A stretch of DNA of 19,362 bases from SIG653 sp045578045 (GTDB taxonomy: Bacteria > Bacillota > Clostridia > Oscillospirales > CAG-382), in the NCBI GenBank assembly GCA_045578045.1, contig JAZNJM010000022.1, positions 1 through 19,362 of the forward strand. The letters run 5' to 3'. The notes beneath the pieces are model-generated. The model did no database searches, was not told where the DNA came from, and saw only the letters and a list, made by a program, of their open reading frames with translations. The translations under genes and the position numbers were made by a program. Below are positions 14,056-19,362 of this stretch, one piece after another. Position 1 is the first letter of the stretch, and each line of letters opens with the position of its first letter.

Positions 14056-15285
14056 ATGGAAAAGAAAATTAAAAAAGTTGTACTTGCATACTCTGGCGGA
14101 CTTGATACCTCTATTATCATTCCGTGGCTCAAAGAAAATTATGATAACTGCGAAGTTGTTGCTGTTTCAGGAGACGTTGGACAAGCTGACGAGCTTGACG
14201 GACTTGAAGAAAAAGCATTAAAAACAGGCGCTTCAAAACTTTATATTGAAGACCTTAAAAAAGAGTTTGTTGAAGATTACGTTTTCCCAACTCTTAAAGC
14301 TGGTGCAGTTTACGAACAGGATTATTTGCTTGGAACTTCTTTTGCTCGTCCCGTTATTGCAAAGAGAATTGCTGAAATTGCTATCGCTGAAGGTGCAGAT
14401 GCAATTTGCCACGGATGCACAGGAAAAGGAAACGATCAAGTTAGATTTGAGCTTACAATAAAGGCTTTTGCTCCCGATATGAAAATAATTGCTCCTTGGA
14501 GAGAATGGAATATTAAATCCAGAGACGAAGAAATCGATTATGCAGAAGCACACAACATTCCTCTTAAAATAAACAGAGAAACAAACTATTCAAAGGATAA
14601 AAATATCTGGCATCTTTCTCACGAAGGTCTTGACCTCGAATTTCCTGAAAACGAACCCCAATATAATAAACCAGGTTTCTTAGAAATGGGCGTTTCTCCC
14701 GAAATGGCTCCCGATAAGCCAACGTACGTAACAATCGGCTTCGAAAAAGGCGTTCCCGTTTCTATTGACGGTGAAAAAATGGATGCTGTTTCCTTGCTTC
14801 TCAAACTTAACAAATTGGGTGGAGAAAACGGAATTGGTCTTTCTGACCTCGTTGAAAACCGTCTTGTTGGTATGAAGTCAAGAGGCGTTTATGAAACTCC
14901 TGGTGGAGCTATTCTTTATCACGCACACAAGGTTCTTGAAACAATTACTCTTGACAGAGATACAGCTCATTACAAAGAATTGGTAGCAGCAAGATTTGCA
15001 GAGCTTGTTTATTTCGGACAGTGGTTTACTCCTCTTCGTGAGGCTCTCTCTGCTTTCGTTGATAAAACACAGGAAACTGTAACGGGTGAAGTTAAGTTAA
15101 AACTTTATAAAGGCAATATGATAAATGCTGGTGTAACTTCTCCATATTCTCTCTATGACAGCGAAATTGCAACGTTTGGCGAAGATGAAGTTTACGATCA
15201 AAAGGATTCTGCGGGATTCATCAACTTGTTTGGACTTCCTATAAGAGTTCAGGCTATGATGAACCAAAAGAAAAAAGATAAATAA
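14056..15285 (+). CDS. argG: Argininosuccinate synthase
   Basis: Joins citrulline and aspartate using ATP to give argininosuccinate, the penultimate step of arginine synthesis, in the cytoplasm. The 409 residues carry the PP-loop AYSGGLDTS at 11-19, the conserved YLLGTSFARPVIA near residues 90-103, and HGCTGKGNDQVRFE near residues 120-133. The length is normal. ATG at 14056 follows aaagga with about 7 nt spacing. Expression is from a consensus promoter with an operator-like palindrome upstream. argH follows after 2 bp, so the pair is an operon that makes arginine from citrulline; the earlier arg genes must be elsewhere. Confidence 0.98.
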   Translation: MEKKIKKVVLAYSGGLDTSIIIPWLKENYDNCEVVAVSGDVGQADELDGLEEKALKTGASKLYIEDLKKEFVEDYVFPTLKAGAVYEQDYLLGTSFARPVIAKRIAEIAIAEGADAICHGCTGKGNDQVRFELTIKAFAPDMKIIAPWREWNIKSRDEEIDYAEAHNIPLKINRETNYSKDKNIWHLSHEGLDLEFPENEPQYNKPGFLEMGVSPEMAPDKPTYVTIGFEKGVPVSIDGEKMDAVSLLLKLNKLGGENGIGLSDLVENRLVGMKSRGVYETPGGAILYHAHKVLETITLDRDTAHYKELVAARFAELVYFGQWFTPLREALSAFVDKTQETVTGEVKLKLYKGNMINAGVTSPYSLYDSEIATFGEDEVYDQKDSAGFINLFGLPIRVQAMMNQKKKDK

Positions 15286-15287
15286 TT

Positions 15288-16670
15288 ATGGATAAGCTGT
15301 GGGCAGGAAAAAGTGCATCTGAGCTTGATGCATTAACGGATAAATTTAACCGTTCATTACCTTTTGACAAGGCTATGTATAAAGAAGATATAACGGGTTC
15401 TATGGCTCATTCTGCTATGCTTTGTGCAAAAGGAATTATAAGTGAGGACGATTATCTTAAAATAACCGAAGGCTTAAAGGGAATACTTTCTGATATTGAA
15501 TCGGGAAAGCTGACTTTTGACGGAGGCGAAGAAGATATACACAGCTTCGTTGAGCTTACTTTAACTAAAAGAATCGGTGAAGCGGGTAAGGTTCTTCATA
15601 CTGCAAGAAGCCGCAATGACCAAGTCGCTCTCGATTTGAGAATGAAGCTGAGAAACGATAGCGAAGAGATAAAAAAGCTCCTTTTAAAACTTATCTCTGC
15701 GTTTGTTGATAAAGCTGAAGAAACTGTTTCATACGTTGCTCCAGGGTATACTCATCTTCAAAGAGCTCAACCTATTAGCTTTGGACATCAGCTTATGGCA
15801 TATGCAAATATGTTTTTGCGAGACCTTGAGCGCCTTGAAGACTGTTTAAAGAGAATTAACGTTTGTCCTCTTGGCTCTTGTGCCTTGGGTGGAACAACTT
15901 ACGACATTGACCGTTTTATGACGGCTGAATCTTTAGGATTTTCAAAGCCTTGCTCAAATAGTATAGACGGTGTTTCAGACAGAGATTTTGTTGCAGAACT
16001 TGCTTTTGTCAATTCTCTCATAATGACTCATCTTTCGAGATTTTCAGAAGAATATATTCTCTGGTCTTCCTTCGAATTTAAATACGTTGACCTTGATGAA
16101 AGATTTTCAACAGGTTCAAGCATTATGCCGCAGAAGAAAAACCCTGACGTTGCAGAGCTTGTTCGTGGAAAAACAGGAAGAGTTTACGGTTCTCTCGTTT
16201 CTATTCTTACAGTCCTTAAAGGTTTGCCTCTCGCTTACAACAAAGATATGCAAGAGGACAAAGAGGGGATTTTTGACAGCGTTGACACTGTTAAAATCTG
16301 TCTTGAAATAACTGCTGAAATGCTTTCTGTTACTGTTTTCAATAAGGAAACTATGTATAAAGCCGCATCCCGTGGGTTTATAAATGCAACAGATGTTGCT
16401 GATTTCCTTGTAACAAAAGGTCTTGAATTCAGAAATGCGTATAAGATAACGGGTAAAATCGTTCGCGATTGTATAAACAAAGGAAAAACTCTTGAAGAGC
16501 TTTCTATGGATGAATATTTATCTTATTCTCCTTTGTTTGACGAAAATATTTATAAAGCAATAGACCTTACGAAATGCGTTAATGACCGTACATCCTACGG
16601 CGCGGCGGGCTTCGACTCTGTTATATCACAGATAAAAGATTTAAGAGAATTATTATCCGCTGTAAAATAA
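15288..16670 (+). CDS. argH: Argininosuccinate lyase
   Basis: Cleaves argininosuccinate to arginine and fumarate. It belongs to the fumarase/aspartase superfamily and acts as a tetramer. The 460 residues include the superfamily signature GSSIMPQKKNP at 276-286 with the catalytic serine at 277/278, TARSRNDQVA near 105-114, and GYTHLQRAQP (153-162) with Thr155 and His156. The start lies 2 bp after the argG stop with no strong ribosome binding site of its own (only A-rich sequence), suggesting translational coupling. A rho-independent terminator begins 21 bp after the stop, closing the argGH operon. Confidence 0.98.
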   Translation: MDKLWAGKSASELDALTDKFNRSLPFDKAMYKEDITGSMAHSAMLCAKGIISEDDYLKITEGLKGILSDIESGKLTFDGGEEDIHSFVELTLTKRIGEAGKVLHTARSRNDQVALDLRMKLRNDSEEIKKLLLKLISAFVDKAEETVSYVAPGYTHLQRAQPISFGHQLMAYANMFLRDLERLEDCLKRINVCPLGSCALGGTTYDIDRFMTAESLGFSKPCSNSIDGVSDRDFVAELAFVNSLIMTHLSRFSEEYILWSSFEFKYVDLDERFSTGSSIMPQKKNPDVAELVRGKTGRVYGSLVSILTVLKGLPLAYNKDMQEDKEGIFDSVDTVKICLEITAEMLSVTVFNKETMYKAASRGFINATDVADFLVTKGLEFRNAYKITGKIVRDCINKGKTLEELSMDEYLSYSPLFDENIYKAIDLTKCVNDRTSYGAAGFDSVISQIKDLRELLSAVK

Positions 16671-16691
16671 CTAATATATCGCATAAAAAAT

Positions 16692-16731
16692 AAAATGCTC
16701 TCCTTTAATTATTATGGGGAGCATTTTTTGT
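16692..16731 (+). terminator. Rho-independent terminator of argGH
   Basis: 12-bp stem AAAATGCTCTCC (16692-16703) with GGGGAGCATTTT (16716-16727), one U-G wobble, 12-nt loop, ending in six T. The 160 bp beyond, up to trxA, are very AT-rich and show nothing else I can support. Confidence 0.9.
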
Positions 16732-16890
16732 ATATTTTGATTTAATAATTTATTGAATGTTTTAAGACGTTTAAATAAAAGAGAATTGTTAAAAACCTTT
16801 AGTTTAAAAAGAAAACTATTTAAAGTCATTATTTTAATTAAAGAAAATAATTTAAAAATATCTATTTTAAAGAGGATTGTTTTTATTTTC

Positions 16891-17205
16891 CTATTTAATA
16901 AACTTTCTTTCCATTTGTTCTTTTGTCATTGCTCCAACGGATTTACTTGCGATTTTTCCGTTTTCTATAAAAAATAATGTTGGAATACTGTTGACGTTGA
17001 ACGCTGAGGCGAGCTCGCCTTCTTCATCAACGTTAATTTTTCCAACGGAAATTTCTGGGTGAGCAATTGAAAACGCTTCAAGTTCAGGTGCGGTCATTCT
17101 GCAAGGTCCACACCACGAAGCCCAAAAGTCTATTAAAAATGGCTTTTCGCTTTTTAAAACCTCTTTTTCAAAGTTGTTTTTTGTTATTTTTATTATTTCA
17201 GACAT
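16891..17205 (-). CDS. trxA: Thioredoxin
   Basis: A small cytoplasmic disulfide reductase of 104 residues, the usual thioredoxin length. The active site WCGPC is at 31-35 (Cys32, Cys35), the buried Asp26 is in LIDFWAS, and the cis-proline is Pro75 in SIPT, followed by LFFIENG. All key residues are present. The start ATG at 17205 has aaggag at 8-nt spacing. It lies 84 bp downstream of the ZIP transporter on the same strand; whether they share a transcript or trxA has its own weak promoter in the AT-rich gap is unclear. No thioredoxin reductase gene is next to it in this window. Confidence 0.97.
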   Translation of the reverse strand: MSEIIKITKNNFEKEVLKSEKPFLIDFWASWCGPCRMTAPELEAFSIAHPEISVGKINVDEEGELASAFNVNSIPTLFFIENGKIASKSVGAMTKEQMERKFIK

Positions 17206-17289
17206 CTTTTTTTCTCCTTTATAAATCTTTAATTTTAAAATATATAAATCGTTTATTTAAAAATATGTTTTTGTTGATTGAAAAATAAT

Positions 17290-18048
17290 TTATCCCAAGA
17301 GATAATCGAATATCAACATAATTGAAAACCCTGCAAGGAGTGAAAATGTTGATGCTCTTTCATTTCCGTGAGAGTGAGTTTCTGGTATCATTTCATCGCT
17401 TATAACGTAAAGCATTGTTCCACCCGCAAAGGCAAGAGCAAAGGGAAGAATTGCAGAAGATATGCTAACAGCGAAGAAGCCTACAAAAGTTCCTATAACT
17501 TCAACAATCCCTGTAAAAAGAGCTATAACAAAGGCTCGCGTCCGATTAATTCCCGCTGCAATCATAGGAGCGATAATAACCATTCCCTCGGGAACGTTTT
17601 GCAAAGCAATGCCTCCTGCAACGGTTAGTGCGTGGGCAGTATTTTCAGATCCAAAGCTGACTCCCGCAGCTATTCCTTCGGGAAGGTTATGAATTGCAAT
17701 TGCTATAACGAAAAGTAAGACTTTATCAAGTGCTTTATTGCTTTCGGGGTGGGATTCTTCATCAAATCCACTTATTTTATGCAAATGCGGGACAAGTTTA
17801 TCAATGAGATTAAGACATATTGCTCCGCAAAAAATTCCGCCAATTGTAATCAGAATTGAAAATCTATTATTATTTTCGAGGGAGGGAATAACTAACCCAA
17901 TTATAGCCGCACACAACATAACCCCAGCGGCAAAGGATAAAATTATATCGTTTGCCCTATGAGACGGCTTTTTGAAAATAAATCCGAGAATTGCTCCGAT
18001 TATTGTCGCACCGCCAACTCCAAGCGCAGTTAAAACAACTAAATGCAT
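17290..18048 (-). CDS. ZIP-family divalent metal transporter
   Basis: An inner-membrane transporter of the ZIP family (ZupT/GufA-like), expected to import zinc or related divalent cations. The 252 residues form about eight hydrophobic segments. The metal path motifs are HNLPEG at 120-125 (His120, Asn121, Glu124) and QNVPEG at 150-155 (Gln150, Asn151, Glu154). Extra histidines occur in the loop VPHLHK (His88, His90) and in ETHSHGN near 223-229. ATG at 18048 follows aggag at 8-nt spacing. It diverges from the rplJ leader. A TGTAACGAAGTTACA dyad upstream could be a regulator site. Metal specificity cannot be read from sequence alone. Confidence 0.93.
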   Translation of the reverse strand: MHLVVLTALGVGGATIIGAILGFIFKKPSHRANDIILSFAAGVMLCAAIIGLVIPSLENNNRFSILITIGGIFCGAICLNLIDKLVPHLHKISGFDEESHPESNKALDKVLLFVIAIAIHNLPEGIAAGVSFGSENTAHALTVAGGIALQNVPEGMVIIAPMIAAGINRTRAFVIALFTGIVEVIGTFVGFFAVSISSAILPFALAFAGGTMLYVISDEMIPETHSHGNERASTFSLLAGFSIMLIFDYLLG

Positions 18049-18122
18049 ATACGTTTCTCCTGTATTTTTTCACATTAAACTTATTATATGCTTTTAGTAT
18101 ACGTATTAACGTTAGTTTTTTC

Positions 18123-18137
18123 TGTAACGAAGTTACA
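18123..18137. promoter_or_regulatory. 15-bp dyad upstream of the ZIP gene
   Basis: TGTAAC (18123-18128) and GTTACA (18132-18137) flank GAA. It lies about 75 bp before the ZIP start codon; a TATAAT on the minus strand (18083-18088) between them is a possible -10, with only a weak -35 (TTAATA at 18104-18109, 15-bp spacing). It may be a metal-responsive operator; this is inference. Confidence 0.35.
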
Positions 18138-18264
18138 AAAATAAAACAGATAAAATCAGAGAGTCTGTAAAACGTTAAATAAATGCATAATTTTTAAAAA
18201 AAATGGTTTAAGAAACTTTAAAATAGGTTAAGAAAACTCCAAAAGGCAAAAAACGTAAATTATT

Positions 18265-18303
18265 AAAGTAAATTCTACTTTTTTTTGGGGGAGAATTTAC
18301 TTT
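18265..18303. repeat. 12-bp perfect inverted repeat with T8G5 loop
   Basis: AAAGTAAATTCT (18265-18276) and AGAATTTACTTT (18292-18303) enclose a 15-base loop made mostly of eight T and five G. No U-tract follows in either direction, so it is not a standard terminator. It lies about 47 bp before the -35 of the rplJ promoter. Just before it, two degenerate 20-bp copies (18201-18220, 18221-18240) of an AAATGGTTTAAGAAAC-like sequence can be seen. The remaining parts of 18049-18349 hold nothing else I can support. Confidence 0.75.
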
Positions 18304-18349
18304 GGGAATTATCTAAAAATGCAAAAAAAATAAAAAATGAAAAAAACTA

Positions 18350-18378
18350 TTGACAAACGTTTTTTATTGTGATATAAT
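18350..18378 (+). promoter_or_regulatory. Sigma-A promoter of the rplJL operon
   Basis: Consensus TTGACA (18350-18355), exactly 17 bp, consensus TATAAT (18373-18378). The expected start near 18385 is at the beginning of the L10 leader. Confidence 0.92.
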
Positions 18379-18383
18379 ATCAA

Positions 18384-18556
18384 ACGTTCCTGAGACAGTC
18401 GGTTTTGCTTTCGGGCAATACAATGGTTTATCCGCCGACCGAGGTGCGATGAAAAAGTATGCTTGTTTAATTTTCCCAAACGATAAAGGTTTGCGGTAAA
18501 TATAAAATATGTATTGTTATTTCATGCTCCTCAAGTGGAGCATGAATTTTTGTTTA
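18384..18556 (+). ncRNA. Ribosomal protein L10 leader (autoregulatory attenuator)
   Basis: This 5' UTR binds the L10-L7/L12 complex, which in other Firmicutes promotes premature termination when the proteins are in excess. The family's recognisable parts are here: CCTGAGACAGTCGG near 18389-18402, a variable arm, then CCGCCGACCGAGGTGCG near 18432-18448, with TCGG pairing to CCGA. It ends in a terminator hairpin (18521-18546) just before rplJ. The exact 5' end and alternative pairing were not computed. Confidence 0.85.
18521..18555 (+). terminator. Attenuator terminator of the L10 leader
   Basis: Perfect 10-bp stem TTCATGCTCC (18521-18530) with GGAGCATGAA (18537-18546), 6-nt loop, followed by tttttgttt. 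Its location 24 bp before the rplJ ribosome binding site and start fits conditional termination. Confidence 0.9.
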
Positions 18557-18578
18557 TAATCAAAGAAGGGGGGATATT

Positions 18579-19076
18579 ATGCCAAGCGCAGCAGTTCTTG
18601 AACAAAAGAAAGCTATAGTTGAATCTTTAGCTGAACAGATGAAAGGTGCAGCTTCTATTGTACTCGTTAACTATCAGGGAATCACTGTTGAAGATGATAC
18701 AAAACTCAGAAGTGAGCTTCGTAAAGCAAACGTTGAATATAAGGTAATTAAGAATACTCTCATTTCCAGAGCGAGTTCTATCGCAGGTCTTGAAGGACTT
18801 AATGACGTTCTCAACGGTATGACAGCAATAGCTATCTGCAAAGATGACCAGATTGCAGCAGCAAGAGTTCTTGGTAAATACGCAAAAACTCACGACAATT
18901 ACGTTCTCAAAGCTGGCTTCATCGATGGTAAACTCGTTGGCTCTGATGAGCTTAAGGCACTCGCAGAATTGCCTTCAAAGGAAGTTCTCGTTGCAACAGT
19001 TCTTGGAACGTTGAACGCTCCTATCACAGCACTTGCAGTTGCTCTTCAGGCAATTGCGGATCAGAAAGGCGCATAA
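18579..19076 (+). CDS. rplJ: 50S ribosomal protein L10
   Basis: L10 forms the base of the ribosomal stalk and carries L7/L12 dimers on its C-terminal helix. The 165 residues are near the usual length and show the typical start (VLEQKKAIVESLAEQMKGA), the IVLVNYQGITVED strand region, the VIKNTLISRA RNA-binding segment, and the Ala-rich C-terminal helix APITALAVALQAIADQKG. The start at 18579 follows aaggggggat. Expression is from a consensus promoter through the L10 leader. Directly upstream lies a divergent ZIP gene rather than rplK-rplA, so the usual L11-L1-L10-L12 cluster is divided here. rplL follows after an unusually long 204-bp gap. Confidence 0.98.
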   Translation: MPSAAVLEQKKAIVESLAEQMKGAASIVLVNYQGITVEDDTKLRSELRKANVEYKVIKNTLISRASSIAGLEGLNDVLNGMTAIAICKDDQIAAARVLGKYAKTHDNYVLKAGFIDGKLVGSDELKALAELPSKEVLVATVLGTLNAPITALAVALQAIADQKGA

Positions 19077-19179
19077 TCGTTTTTTTGAGATTGGCTTGTG
19101 ATGAAAAAATACGAAATTGGCGAATAAAACGCTTTCGTTCGTATGTTGCGGCATAAAACCGCAAAAAACATCAAAAACA

Positions 19180-19225
19180 TTTTCATAAACGTTTGTTTAA
19201 GCTGACGTTTTTGTGAATGTGAAAA
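19180..19225 (+). other. Structured rplJ-rplL spacer
   Basis: The 204-bp gap between rplJ and rplL can fold: TTTTCATA (19180-19187) pairs with TGTGAAAA (19218-19225), and AACGT (19188-19192) with ACGTT (19205-19209) inside it. Upstream, TTGCGG and CCGCAA (about 19145-19162) form another small stem. A weak TTGTGA-17-TAATAT (19211-19239) is also present. Role unknown. Confidence 0.4.
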
Positions 19226-19280
19226 TCAAACACTAATATTAAATGTTAAATTAAATGTAAAGTAAATGGAGGAAATTAAT

Positions 19281-19362
19281 ATGGCGTCCGAAAAAATTAC
19301 AGCACTTGTTGAACAAGTTAAAGAACTTACAGTTATGGAACTTTCTGAACTCGTAAAAACTC
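19281..19362 (+). CDS. rplL: 50S ribosomal protein L7/L12, 3' truncated by the window
   Basis: Only the first 27 codons are in the window: MASEKITALVEQVKEL followed by TVMELSELVKT, the N-terminal dimerisation and L10-binding helix region of L7/L12. The ATG at 19281 has a strong aatggagg ribosome binding site, suiting the fourfold-or-higher stalk stoichiometry relative to L10. It is expected to be expressed with rplJ. Confidence 0.95.
   Translation, partial: MASEKITALVEQVKELTVMELSELVKT

Noticed and set aside
16780..16870. AT-rich stem-loops downstream of trxA as a terminator
   Set aside because: The pairings (such as TTATTTT with AAAATAA) contain no G-C pairs and are expected by chance in such sequence.

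Overview
The window looks like chromosome from an AT-rich, Gram-positive, endospore-forming member of the Clostridia. The evidence is a full-length spoIVA of the same 492-residue length as the Bacillus protein, a YlmC/YmxH-family sporulation gene, a Firmicutes-type L10 leader with a terminator attenuator, strong Shine-Dalgarno sites, and several textbook TTGACA-17-TATAAT promoters. I cannot name the species. I see no rRNA, tRNA, CRISPR array, transposase or phage gene.

Left part (1-3779). An unrecognised + strand gene (7-672) is followed by a degenerate tandem repeat built on a 26-bp register and a bidirectional terminator. On the minus strand follow ymxH and spoIVA, a two-gene sporulation operon with a candidate sigma-E promoter, and a glycerophosphodiester phosphodiesterase gene with its own sigma-A promoter and terminator.

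Middle part (3827-12421), all on the + strand with no convincing internal terminator: a pair of half-size CHR-family (chromate-type) transporter genes behind a strong promoter and a foldable leader; citrate synthase; a membrane-anchored M15 D,D-carboxypeptidase-like protein; an ApgM-type phosphoglycerate mutase (or its proposed homoserine-kinase relative); a secreted class A beta-lactamase-fold protein; and the RNA-binding protein Tex. This is probably a mix of central metabolism, cell-wall and housekeeping genes rather than one pathway.

Right part (12422-19362). A small two-helix membrane protein is followed by two terminator hairpins. A XRE-family repressor gene is split by one extra A in an 8-A run. 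It diverges from argGH, the last two steps of arginine synthesis, across a 419-bp region containing a TGTATA palindrome array and a perfect promoter. On the minus strand come a ZIP metal transporter and thioredoxin. A divergent promoter then drives the L10 leader, rplJ and the start of rplL, which is cut by the window end.

Most of the region is ordinary chromosome. The items most worth a second look are the 26/52-bp repeat after the first gene, the leader in front of the CHR transporters, the homopolymer-split XRE gene beside an operator-like array, the inverted repeat upstream of the rplJ promoter, the long structured rplJ-rplL spacer, and a strong codon-context bias (NAC before GTT).
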